The position numbers and the translations under genes were made by a program. The notes beneath the pieces are model-generated. The model saw only the letters and a program-made list of their open reading frames with translations, was not told the origin of the DNA and did not search any database. From Telopea speciosissima (taxonomy: Eukaryota; Streptophyta; Magnoliopsida; Proteales; Proteaceae), in the NCBI RefSeq assembly GCF_018873765.1, contig NC_057922.1:14025563-14089562 (forward strand): a stretch of DNA of 64,000 nucleotides, written 5' to 3'. Every line of letters begins with the position of its first letter. Position 1 is the stretch's first letter. Positions 1 through 9,781 of the stretch are shown piece by piece.

Positions 1-1179
1 CTCAGGGTGGAAGAAGGCGGGAGGGGGTATTAGGAGGACATTTTGGAAACATATTAAAATCCTATACAGGTTTGTGAACCCTAGAATGGTGGATGAACCG
101 TCCTCTATCGGTGGAATTACTCCCAAGGTATAATAGAATAATAAGGGCATGGTTTCACTAGATAGTTCACATAGAGGGTTTTTCTCCCCTTTTGGGGGAA
201 TTTCAAATATCTGTCACATGGTAATTTGGATGAGACTCAAAATTTTGAGCAAGTAGAATCCAAAGTCCACCCGCTCATATGTCAAATTTCAGTTCAGATG
301 GAATTGCCTGGTCAAATGGCAAACTAATGCCTTGCAAAGGATGCAAGCCATTAATAGTTGAATAACTGAAAAATACAATTAGGAACTATGTGAAGGTGCC
401 TGCACAAAGATGCAAGGACATACATGATTGGGCTATTCGATTTAATTTAACTATAAAATTTGACATGTAATTGATACAAAACGTGTACATATAATCCAAC
501 AGCCGTTGCTCAAAATGGTGGACCTTGTGGATAAGCTAACTTGAATAGGGTCATGTAAATGAAATTTTGTTTTCACATATTTATTATATGAGACAACATA
601 CGTGTAACCATGTATGTGGACAATCATGAGTTATAATCATCCTACGTGATATAGAAAAAACAAAAATTGTATATAAGATAAAAGATTATCATATTGTTGA
701 ATTTTTCACTGCTGAAAGTAAACCCCCCCCCCTTTATTGTATGAATTTACCACTGGTTTTTAGAATTGTTATCCCCTCTAATTCGCTGTCCCCTTCAATT
801 CTTCCAATTCTTCACATTTGGGGGGGGGGGGGCAGAAATGACCACCCTACCTCTGCCCGAAAACACTGCCCAAGGTGGGTTCCACTCCCCCCTATTAGAG
901 GAATTGAAGGTGCCCGCAAATTAGAGATGATAATTATTCTCAGTTATATATATATATATATGCAACATAGTCATGGTGATAGACCGGTGTAACCAACCGT
1001 AGTTGCACCAAGGAAAACCCTTATTATATTCTATCGTTGGACTCAAAGTCCTAAGACAGTTATTATAATATGAAGTAACACTGCCCTGAAACTATCATTA
1101 ACCTAATTAAATCACTCTTGTCTTTTTCCCTCATTGTCGAACTTAAGTCTCCTCTTCAATATACATTTTCCGTTTGCAG
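1..1179. other. Intron 4 of SCPL copy 1 (5' part outside window)
   Basis: Base 1 aligns by eye with about 12574 in intron 4 of the second SCPL gene, so the window opens inside an intron. It contains dispersed-repeat sequence (about 190-400), a MITE-like stretch (about 732-940) and a short TA run near 950. The intron ends at the AG at 1178-1179. Confidence 0.75.
732..940. mobile_element. MITE-like element, family B
   Basis: It shares an internal block with the elements at 5360-5536, 10020-10145 and 37790-37932: an ATGACCACCCTACC-like core, then GGTGGGGTCCAC and TTAGAGGAATTG towards the end. Copy 2 of the gene lacks most of it at the equivalent place (13730-13790), so it was either gained in copy 1 or lost in copy 2. 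The ends are degraded and the borders approximate. Confidence 0.5.
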
Positions 1180-4100
1180 TGGATGATCGACCACCCACAA
1201 TTTCTGACGAATCCTTTCTACATGGGTGGAAATTCATATTCCGGCAAGATCGTGCCAGTCGTTACTCAAGAAATATCAGATGGTAATTCTCTTTTTCTTC
1301 TGTTTTTTCTCCCTTTTACCTGGGTTATCCTTTCCCTTACTTAGGCTGTGTTTGGTATGCATTCTTCGAATGCATTCTAGGTCAATTTCGCATTCTCACA
1401 TGATAAAAACAACTATTTTTATCACCCAAAAATACAAAATTGACCTACAATGCATACCAAAACAACCCCCCTAACATGCGATTTTAAATTTTGTTGCACT
1501 GCTTTCAGGCAATGAAGCTGGTATCCAACCGTATATCAATCTTAAAGTAAGTTCTGCATTATATTATGTGGCTTTTTTTTTTTTAATAGGTCCTACTCTA
1601 TTCTATTCTAAGGGGAAGGGAAGGTGTGAACTAGGAGGCTTGAACCCAGGACCTTCCTGATAGCAATGGAATTTTACGCACCACAAAGCTACCAAGTGTG
1701 CTAGACATTTGTTCATTTATGTGGGTTGTTTGTTCAGTCTTTCTCCATATAATTAATTTACAAGAAATAAAATTGGAGCATCAAGTTATGACTAATGGTT
1801 TCCTTCAATTAAAAATAGGGCTTAGATAGAAGTTTATGATAATTGATAACCACCAAATAGGTAGTTAACATCAATAGATTATGGTTAATTACCAAACGGT
1901 TTGTGGTTTGGAAATGTTTTTCAGGGATATGTACTTGGAAATCCTGTGACAGATCCATTTTATGACATCAACAAAGTAGTGCCATTTGCTCATGGCATGG
2001 GACTTATACCAAATGAACTTTATGAGGTAACTGAAAAACTCATCAAAAGCTCTTATACCCTCTCTTTTATTCGGATTAACATATCAAGTCCCCCTGGGAG
2101 CGGGTAGATGTTAAAAAATTATTTATTCACCTGTGTTCCCCTTTGAATAATCCACCGTGTTAGAACTCTTGTATGATATACATATTGTTTCCTCCCTTTC
2201 TTACAAGGTCAGCCTTTTAGAGGCAGCGGTTCCAACAATTGGCAATGATCTTTGTAATCAAAGACAAAGAACTTTTTTTTTTTTGGGGGCATAGAATCAA
2301 AGACAAATAACTACATGAGACTAATTTTTATCCGTTGTGTTTTTTTTCTTCCAGTCTCTCCAGAGCAATTGTGGAGGGGAATATGTAGTAATAGATCCCA
2401 GCAATGTCGAGTGTTTGGAGGACATGAAAGAATTCAAAAAGGTGTGCAAGATTTGTTACTTATAGCTTGTTGGGAGTCTCCTCATTTTATTAAGGGGTTT
2501 CATGTGAAAGTAACAATCTCACACCGGATGTGAGTAGCCAATGTAAAGACTTATAAGGACTTGGGTGGGCCCCCAAGTCCAACAAAGCTTTTTATCATAT
2601 CTAATCTCATTTTCACAGGCCAACACATAAAATGAAAAAAGTTGATCAATTTTACATTTGCAGTGTACTTCTAGAATATACGATAGACATATTTTGCAAC
2701 CAGTGTGTGATGTTAGATCTCCAAGACCTAAAATGATGGTTACAGATAGAAGATCTCTTGGGCAAAATTCTAATGAGTTCCTTGATCTAAAACTCTTTTG
2801 TCCTGGAGTCCGGTGCCTGGTAAGCCCATTTCTCTCCCCAACTGGTTATCTGCTATTTCATTGTTTCATATATATGTCACTATGCCTAGTGAAGTATAAC
2901 AGTCTACTATTTGCTTCAATACATGGGTCAGTCCATCTGATAGAGGACACCACATTCATCTCAATGCCCAAATTTTAATCCAAAGAAAGAGAAGTTGCTC
3001 AAACTCTGGTTCTTAGTAAAATTACCAAATGCCATCAAATGGAGATGAGTATTGCTTTCTTGCTATTAGTTCCTCATGCACTGCTTTTAAATTGTTTTGA
3101 TTCCTCATTGCTCTTTCGGCCAATTGCTTACTAGCCACTCGTTCTGTTTTTCTAACTTCGTTATGGTCTCTGCTACATCTTCTTTTCCTTTTTTTGCTTT
3201 GCCGTGTCTTTTTGTTATGTTGATCAAGTTGGAGCCATCTATGGAGCTTTAGTAAGGGGTTGAGTCCCGAAGGGTGGTCTTATCCCTCCCAAGGAAAGAT
3301 GAAACTCTCGGAACGAAAGATGAGACAAAAGAGTCCTATAGATTGAAAGAGAGCTTTACTATTCTACCTGCTTAAATAAACAGCCTTGAGATACAAAGCT
3401 TAAACAACCTTGGGATAAGAAGCTACTCAGACTGAACTAGAAACAGAAGAGCAAGATACAAATATCCATAAATGAGAACCATAAACTATTCCCCACCTCA
3501 ATCCATCCCTGAAGGGTATTCGAATAAGAATTTGCCAACCGACCCACCCGGAATTCATGAGCTTACAAAATGACATGTGGCAAATAGTGGAGTGTTGTAG
3601 ATGCTTATTTGGTCCTATATCACATAGACTAACCAACGTATTGCCATGTGGCAAATAGTGGAGTGTTATACTTCACTAGGCATAGTGACAGGAAAGAAAA
3701 CCCTAACCTTAAATAGTTAACTTCTGTTTATTTTTACTGTCAATTTTTTTTAGGACGATGAATATCTTTTGCTGGATTACTGGGCTAATATAATTAGTGT
3801 GCGTAAAGCTCTTCAGATCCGAGAGGTATGAGAATAATACTGACTGATAAGAGGGAGGGTAGGGTTTAGTTGCTTATGATATGAATAATAAGGTTTTGTG
3901 GTGATAAACACAGGGATCCATCGAAAAATGGCGTAGGTGTCACCGTAGCATACCTTATACATTTGCAATCGAAAGCAGTGTCAAGTATCATGTAAATCTT
4001 AGTAAAAAAGGTTATCGATCTTTAATATACAGGTGAGATCAATCTCGATCAGCCATTCTCCATCCATAATGTATGACTACGTTTGGTGTACATTCCAGGT

Positions 4101-4703
4101 CGATTTTGCATTCTCAGGCGATAAAAACTACTTTTATCACCCAAGAATGCATACCAAACACAACCTATGTATATTATTTCATTGTAATATCCAGGATCAC
4201 TGATACATATATAACCTAACTTGAACTTTAAATACAGTGGTGATCATGACATGGTAGCATCATTCTTGGCCACTCAGGCATGGATAAAATCTCTCAACTA
4301 CTCTATTGTCGATGAATGGCGGCCATGGTTCGTGGATGGCCAAGTTGGAGGGTGATTCTCTTAAAACTTGAATTTAAGTGTTTTTATTTTGATTTTGTGA
4401 CTAATTTGAATACTGACTGTACCTGAGGTGTTATGTGACAAATTTTTTTTTTTTTGGGGTGTAGATATACCAGGACCTATTCCAATCACATGACATATGC
4501 AACTGTTAAGGCAAGATATGTTCTTTATAAATGAAGTTGTTTTACAAACAATGCTATTGTTTTTAAAGTAGCAGCAATGAAGGAAAATAATTACAGTGAA
4601 TAATCTTTGTTTATTGCAGGGAGGAGGGCATGAAGCTACAGCATACAAGCCTAAGGAAAGCTTTGCTATGTTCAAGAGATGGATGATGGAAGAACCTTTA
4701 TAA
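1180..4703 (+). CDS. Serine carboxypeptidase-like protein, copy 1 (exons 5-14 only; 5' end outside window)
   Basis: Exons: 1180-1282, 1509-1546, 1925-2026, 2355-2441, 2664-2819, 3754-3825, 3914-4032, 4238-4351, 4465-4510, 4620-4703. All join in frame to a TAA stop, giving about 306 visible residues. Seen directly: nucleophile motif GNSYSG in the first visible exon, [12 protein letters not shown], a CTSRxxxxHIL block, GYRSLIYSGDHDM with the acid residue, and the histidine motif GGGHEA near the C-terminus. These are the landmarks of plant peptidase family S10 clade I SCPL proteins, vacuolar or secreted enzymes that include glucose-ester-dependent acyltransferases as well as peptidases. Substrate cannot be deduced. 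Oddities: Asn replaces the usual Asp/Glu before the nucleophilic Ser, GDHDMVASF replaces the usual GDHDMxxPF, and the intron after 4510 has a GC donor. Exons 1-4 lie to the left. Confidence 0.88.
1344..1471. mobile_element. Palindromic MITE, family A, in SCPL copy 1 intron 5
   Basis: It begins GGCTGTGTTTGGTATGC and ends with the near-complement GCATACCAAAACAACC. The centre forms a hairpin around ATAAAAACAACTATTTTTAT. TA flanks both ends, compatible with a TA target duplication. The same element sits at the same place in copy 2 (14161-14276), so it predates the gene duplication. Confidence 0.7.
2875..3691. mobile_element. TIR element in SCPL copy 1 intron 9, with an internal extra segment
   Basis: The left end GTCACTATGCCTAGTGAAG is inverted at the right end (CTTCACTAGGCATAGTGAC), with the complementarity continuing through ACTATTTGC. 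The copy 2 equivalent (15529-15840) is only about 310 bp. The difference is about 500 bp around 3055-3557 with no homologue in copy 2. A diverged relative lies in copy 2 intron 3 (about 11651-12180). Confidence 0.6.
4080..4165. mobile_element. Palindromic MITE, family A, in SCPL copy 1 intron 11
   Basis: An 86-bp hairpin: CGTTTGGTGTACATTCCAGG at the left and GAATGCATACCAAACACAAC at the right, flanked by TA. Equivalent to 16223-16311 in copy 2, hence older than the duplication. Confidence 0.65.
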
Positions 4704-5341
4704 CAAACTACATTAGGTTCTCAGGGTCTCAAATCTACTACTAGAGCTCTGCTTATTCAAATAAAGCTGGCAATGAGGGAGTTTAATTTCACTTTTAAAT
4801 TAAGCCTGATGTATGCCATTAATGTGCCCTAATAAAGTGTTTTTGATCAGCTACTGTTATGATATATAAAGATCTTGGACCTAGTTCCACCTGGTTTTGA
4901 TTACAATTTGGGTGTGGATGCCATAATTTTTTTTTTTCAAATTAAATTGTATGTTTGCATCGGTACATCATCAGCAGAGCATTTCAATCAGGCAAGGTTT
5001 GATGTACGGAACCCTAATTAGATACTCAAGTGAAATAGATAGACCCTTAAAAGGGATCGGTTTCAGTTAGGATAAATTACATAGGGGAAAAGTATTCACT
5101 TCCCCTTGGAAAATTCCATGCATTTAGATAGAACCTTTGGCTTCAATCTAACTAAATGGAGAGTGGAAATATTATTTGGCCAAAAAAAATTCTACACTTG
5201 CCTCCTTGGAAAGGATTTCTAAGAGTGGTCAACCTATTTCAGCCCCCATTGACAGGTGATCTGGCTATTCCAACTCTTGGATATCGAAGTAATAGTCTAG
5301 ATTGGCCACTTGCCAATTGTAAAACATTCAATAAAATACAA
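4704..5341. other. 3' flank of SCPL copy 1, no gene seen
   Basis: Duplicated 3' flank, colinear with 16842-17987 of copy 2. AATAAA-like sequences occur about 56 and 130 bases after the stop (AATAAAGCTGG near 4760, AATAAAGTG near 4833). Copy 2 has about 520 extra bases here (17236-17757). No gene is visible. Confidence 0.6.
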
Positions 5342-5702
5342 TTAGAGGGTGGATCTTGGGATCTTTATCACCTCCAGTTTGCTGACCGGCCCAGTTCCCC
5401 AGTTCCTCTAACGAAGGGGGGCTGAAATGACCTCTCTACCCATGCCCAAACACCCTGCCCGGGTGGGGTCCACCATCCCCATATTAGAGGAACTGGGGAA
5501 CTGGGCCGGTCAGCAAACTGGAGGTGATAATTTTCCGTGGATCTTGGTGCAACAGTAAGGTTGCTCCATTGTGATCAACTGGTCATGGGTTCGAATCTCT
5601 AGAAACAGTCTTTTCACGAAGCGAGGGGTAAGACTACGTACATTATGACCCTCCCCAGACTCCGCAGTAGTGAGAGTTTTGTGCACTGGGTATGCCCTTT
5701 TT
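5342..5702 (+). mobile_element. Au-like SINE, interrupted by a MITE
   Basis: tRNA-derived SINE: a GGTGCAACAGTAAGGTTG box-A-like segment, a GGGTTCGAATC box B, and a 3' part ending GTGCACTGGGTATGCCCTTTTT. It is flanked by perfect 16-bp target duplications ATTCAATAAAATACAA at 5326-5341 and 5703-5718. The body is split near its 5' end by the MITE at 5360-5536. The same insertion with the same duplications is at 17988-18159, so it predates the SCPL duplication. Likeness to plant Au SINEs is from memory of that family. Confidence 0.85.
5360..5536. mobile_element. MITE, family B, nested in the SINE
   Basis: 177-bp element with near-perfect terminal inverted repeats: TTATCACCTCCAGTTTGC at the left and its complement GCAAACTGGAGGTGATAA at the right, continuing for about 45 bp. 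It is flanked by an 11-bp direct repeat GTGGATCTTGG (5349-5359 and 5537-5547). The orthologous SINE at 17988-18159 has a single GTGGACCTTGG, so this insertion came after the duplication. Target-site length fits a Mutator-type transposase, though that is inference. Confidence 0.85.
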
Positions 5703-6897
5703 ATTCAATAAAATACAACTCCCCATATATGCCCATGTCCATGCGTCCCTATATTTGTCACTCAACCATTGTTGGTGTGCTCCCTCTCTATAGTCCTTAA
5801 TTTTTTAATACTTGATTATGCGATTTAACCAATACCAACTAGGATGAAACTTGACATGTGAATAGGGAACCCCAGACTAGGGTCACTTGTCCACAAAATT
5901 ACAGCCTTGTCTGACCTGCATGTGGCAGGACCAAGGCCAGCCTAGAGACCGATCGAGCCACCTAGAATACCGCTGCTCAAATAACATTTAAAACCATTTA
6001 TTTAAGGGGAAATATCTACCTCCTCCCCTCTAAGTTTGCCTAATATCAAATCAGTACCCAAGTTTTAAAAAAAAAATATCTACCCCCTCCCCTACTTTAT
6101 AATGACTCTATCAACCGTATCCTAACTGTTAAAAAATGCCATTAAGGGATGATGTGGCATACACAAAATTTGTAAAACCCCAAAATATCCTTAACCTAAC
6201 CCAACCCAACCCAAACCTAACCTAACCTAACCCAATCTCCCCCTTCTTCTCCGTCTCGGTCTCCCCTCCACTACCATTCCTTGCACTCAGCCTTGCCCCC
6301 ATTCTCCGCAACCGCCCAGCCCACTTCTCACAGTTATCAGAGGCAGCAACCCACCGTTTCCTTCTCCACACCATTTCAGCTAAATCAGATCTTTAAAGCC
6401 CTGAAAAAGAAATTGTTAGACTTTAGGTACCTAACCCAAACTCCTCACAAACCAAAAATATTTGTTTCTGAAAATCAGAAGTTGCAGAGTGATCCAATTC
6501 TCACAAACTATGAAGAATGACCTTTCAAAGCACCAAAATCTCATGTACGAATCTGGAAATCTTTGTTCTTAAAATCCGAAAATTTAAAGTAGATCTGAGT
6601 AATCAGTTGCTTCTATCCGAAAGGACAAAAACAATCCGACGAAAATTAGCCCGTTTGTAAGAAAGAATCAGTCCCGAGGCTTTGAAGAGGGTTTGAGCCG
6701 ATGACCAGAGTCGCAGAGTTCTCTGCTCTCTCATCTGGATCAGAATGGTGACATGTCTTTGCTCTCTGTATTTTCTGCTATATGATTCCCAATTTCAGAT
6801 ACAAAGATGACGAAGCCCCTCTGTATTTGGAGTCCATCGGACAAACGGAGAAAAAGATGGAGAAGACGAAATCAAACCTAGGACACATGTGCGATAG

Positions 6898-6935
6898 GGG
6901 CAAGGGCAAGGGCAAGGGCAAGGGCAAGGGCAAGG
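6898..6935 (+). repeat. GGGCAA hexamer run
   Basis: About six perfect GGGCAA units inside the Mutator-like element. Short frames on both strands across it (GKGKGK, PLPLPL) are artefacts of the repeat. Confidence 0.9.
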
Positions 6936-7477
6936 GAGCGGAGGTGGAGGTGAGGCGGGCGTAGTTCAATGTAGGGGGTTGAGAATTTCTAAAGAATGGA
7001 GTCCCAAGAGCTACTCATCGCTGCAATTAGAGGCCAAGAGCTCTGTTTCAAAAGAACCAGGTGCAACATTCCACCCATAGCTGTAATGGCAATCAGGCTT
7101 CTTGTCATATCAATTGTGTGGTGATCGCACGGTGCTTTTCTTTTGCTTGTTCATGATAGAAATAGCAGTGGCAGCCGGTGCGACCATTAAACAAATAGGT
7201 TCAATCAGGTTTCATCGAAAGCTCTTAGTTTCTCTTAGTTGCAGATCCACAGGTGGTGCTAATCCAAGAAGTTCAATGGTCGTGATGCTGGTTCATGGTT
7301 CCAGAAGTCCTCCCATTAATCAAATAAGTCATGTGTCCTAGGTTTGATTTCTTCTTCTTTAATCAATTGGTTGGTAAATCCCGAATCGAAGAGCGCGGCC
7401 ATGATTCCTTGCTGGGCTATGCGGGAATTGAAGCTGAAAGTGTTTGTTTTCTTGTTGAGTATTCTCTTGATTCTCAT

Positions 7478-7660
7478 GTAAAGTTGAAGAATATCGATGT
7501 CATCGTCTTCGGTTGTGCTGGAAGCGGCGGCAGCGGAGGCGACATAGAAGGCTTCTTCTTCGATTTTGTGGGCGACGACAGAGGCATCATTTGTTGGCAT
7601 AGAACCATAGCGCTTGGAGAGGATGAAATTTGTCGATAGGGTTTCGACGAGAAAGACGGT
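7478..7660 (-). pseudogene. Captured WPP-domain gene fragment inside the MULE
   Basis: The - strand reads FLVETLST, then ILSKRYGSMPTNDASVVA, then a KIEEEAFYVASAAAASS stretch and DDDIDILQLY. This order (ETLST, LSKRYG, IEEEAF, Ala/Ser-rich stretch, ILQLY) matches the WPP domain of plant nuclear-envelope-associated proteins (WPP1/WPP2, MFP1-attachment factor, RanGAP N-terminus) as I know it. The Trp-Pro-Pro motif itself would lie upstream and is not evident. After ILQLY the similarity fades (MRIKRILNKK), and the frame continues only about 35 residues to a stop, so this is a partial copy. Expression is unknown. The open frame on the - strand spans 7600 to 7316 and extends upstream without an obvious start. 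Confidence 0.75.
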
Positions 7661-7938
7661 GGTGGTGTACCCGGAGAAGAAAGAAGGAAAGAGAAACGAG
7701 GGATGGGGAGGAGTGAGAGAGGAGAGAGAATGTTAGGTTAGGGTTGGGTTAAGGGTATTTTAGGGTTTTATAAATTTTATTAATGCCACATCATCACTTA
7801 ATGGCATTTTTAACAGTTAGGGTACGGTTGATATAATCTTTAAAATAGGAGAGGGGTAGATATTTTTCAAAACTTGGGTACTGGTTTGATATTAGGCAAA
7901 CTTAGAGGAGAGGGGGTAGATATTTCCCCTTTATTTAA

Positions 7939-8829
7939 TCATCTATAATAACAGCATATGTATTCCACTAGAACTAAGTCATGTCTTTGAGTGTGTCTGA
8001 GTGTGAGAATGTAATGGTTTAGATTTTATCTTGAATAGTAAAAATTCCAATTCGTGCCAGTTGTAAATGTAGGTAATTGTCAACCCTGGCCGGTGAGTAC
8101 CAAGCAGTGAGGCATCCAACTGCGAGGCCTGGCCCCACCTTGGCGCACAACTCAACATGCATAGAGCAGCCACGCTATTGGATGTCTCACTGAGGGGTGC
8201 TCGCTGGAGAGGAGCTCGATCCATGCTAGACATGCCGTCCTACGTTCCAACACAGGCGTGCAAGATGACCATTGCACCCGTAGTCACTTCCGGGGTTTCA
8301 AGGGATGCGGTGGTCATTTTGTGTGCCTCTATATTAAGGCGTAGGAGCAACGTGCGCAGCACAGTTGGGTGGCAATCTCTTTCCCAAATATTATGTGTAT
8401 AGTTTTTCAGGAGAGGGTTGGGCATGTTGCCAGTTTCCGATAAATTGGTGGTATACACCGATCAGAAGGCTTAACACAGGAGGGGAAGAGGGCCTTTACC
8501 AAAAGGGGAGGAGAGAGGAAGACAACCTTTTCCATTTTTTTTTGGGTAAAGTGATTTTGAGTGTTTTTAATTGCCAGTAACTAAAAGTGTCAATTTAGAG
8601 CTGGAACTGAAACCCAAATTTGCCATTTAAAACGAACTGAATCAAATTGAAAAAAATAGGGGTGTTTGGGTCATCTCTTAGGCAGCCCCCCCCCCCCCCC
8701 CTCCCCCTCCCCCTCCCCCTCCCCTGTGAAATGACCAAAACCCCCTGTTTTTACTGGGCTGGAGGAGAACCAGGTCCTCCTAATGTTCTTGATTTAAATA
8801 CTTCTTTTAGTTTTTTTCAATCCCATTGA
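7939..8829. other. Spacer between the SCPL copies, no gene seen
   Basis: Homology with the flank of copy 2 fades near 7965, marking the approximate end of the duplicated unit. Around 8080-8400 is a GC-richer stretch with an inverted GAGC-rich patch, perhaps another degraded element. A C-rich run of CCCCCT units lies at 8687-8725. Confidence 0.5.
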
Positions 8830-9556
8830 AGGGTCTTACACCCGTGTTGACTCTTGTTTTTGAGCTTTTGTTTCAAGATCAAAGAACCTTTGTGTCTATA
8901 GTATTGCTAAATGGTATCTCTTGTTTACCCAAAGGGGGTTGTGGCCCTGTGGGTATCTTCGTTTTCAGAAGAACTTTTTGTGTTTTTTTTTTTTGATGGA
9001 ATTCAGAAGACCTATTTTCGGTTAGGGAAAAATTCTCTGTCTGGGAGTGTGGCCAACGTCAGCACTCCCATGAGTCTATCTCTCTTCTACCCCTGTGAAA
9101 AGACACCTCTACCGCTTTATTTTAAGGAAGAGAGATAGACACATGGAAGTGCTGGCGTTGGCCACACTCCCGTACTGAAAACTGCTTCCCTTTGGATTAT
9201 AGCTTACTTCTTTTCATAGTTACACCCGTGTTGACTCTTGTTTTTGAGATTTTGTTTCAAGATCAAAGTACCTTTGTGTCTATAGTATTGCTAAATGGTA
9301 TCTCTTGTTTATCCAAAGGGGGTTGTGGCCCTGTGGGTGTCTTCGTTTTTGGAAGAACTTTTTTTTTTTATGGAATTCGAAAGACCTATTTTCGGTTAGG
9401 GAAAAAGTTCTCTGTCTCCCATGAGTCTATGTTTCTTCTACCCCTGTGAAAAGATACCTTTGTCCCTTTATTTTAAGGAGGAGAGATAGACACATGGGAG
9501 TGCTGACGTAGCGTACTAATTTCCTTTGAATTATATCTTACTTCTTTTCATAGTTG
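8830..9556 (+). repeat. Tandem direct duplication (two units, about 390 and 340 bp)
   Basis: Unit 1 is about 8830-9217 and unit 2 about 9218-9556. Both contain ACACCCGTGTTGACTCTTG, then AGTATTGCTAAATGGTATC, GGGGGTTGTGGCCCTGTGGG and TTACTTCTTTTCATAGTT. Unit 2 has lost most of the left arm of the hairpin element present in unit 1. It lies 225 bp or more upstream of the SCPL copy 2 start codon, so it is part of the upstream region. Confidence 0.85.
9043..9171. mobile_element. Hairpin MITE in repeat unit 1
   Basis: The terminal inverted repeat is about 45 bp: GGGAGTGTGGCCAACG at the left and CGTTGGCCACACTCCC at the right, continuing through the AGTCTATCTCTCTTC complement. Unit 2 keeps only the inner part and the right arm (9417-9505). 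Confidence 0.75.
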
Positions 9557-9619
9557 CAGCAGTAAAATTCTTCCCTGACCTTGAAAACAAAATTTCCCAT
9601 CGAAGGGTCACATGCGTGA

Positions 9620-9670
9620 ACACGTGAAGATATTTTCTACTTCGCAGGTGGAGCTGGATATCTGTATAAG
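9620..9670 (+). promoter_or_regulatory. Candidate core promoter of SCPL copy 2
   Basis: A TATA-like TGTATAAG at 9663-9670 lies 112 bases before the start codon, and a G-box CACGTG lies at 9621-9626. Position and order suit a plant promoter. Function is inferred, not shown. Confidence 0.4.
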
Positions 9671-9781
9671 AACCACACAAACTACCAAACACGGCACATA
9701 ATGTGAGAGAGAGAGAGATAGTTACAATAATTGAAAGGGACATATACTCTCTCTCTCACACACACAGGAGAAGTGAGAGAG

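Larger units (their letters stand above)
6006..7929. mobile_element. Non-autonomous Mutator-like element (Pack-MULE type)
   Basis: 1924 bp. Both ends read GGGGAAATATCTACC inward and the inverted similarity runs about 190 bp per side, including the shared CTAAGTTTGCCTAATATCAA block and the GATGATGTGGCAT block. Perfect 9-bp target duplications TTTATTTAA lie at 5997-6005 and 7930-7938. Copy 2 has one TTTATTTAA at 18445-18453 with the flanks joined directly, which is an empty site. Long TIRs plus a 9-bp duplication are diagnostic of Mutator-like elements. No transposase frame is visible. The interior carries a GGGCAA hexamer run (6898-6935) and a fragment of a WPP-domain gene. Confidence 0.92.

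Noticed and set aside
1226..1474. 82-residue frame at the start of the window
   Set aside because: Overlaps SCPL exon 5 in another frame and reads through a MITE.
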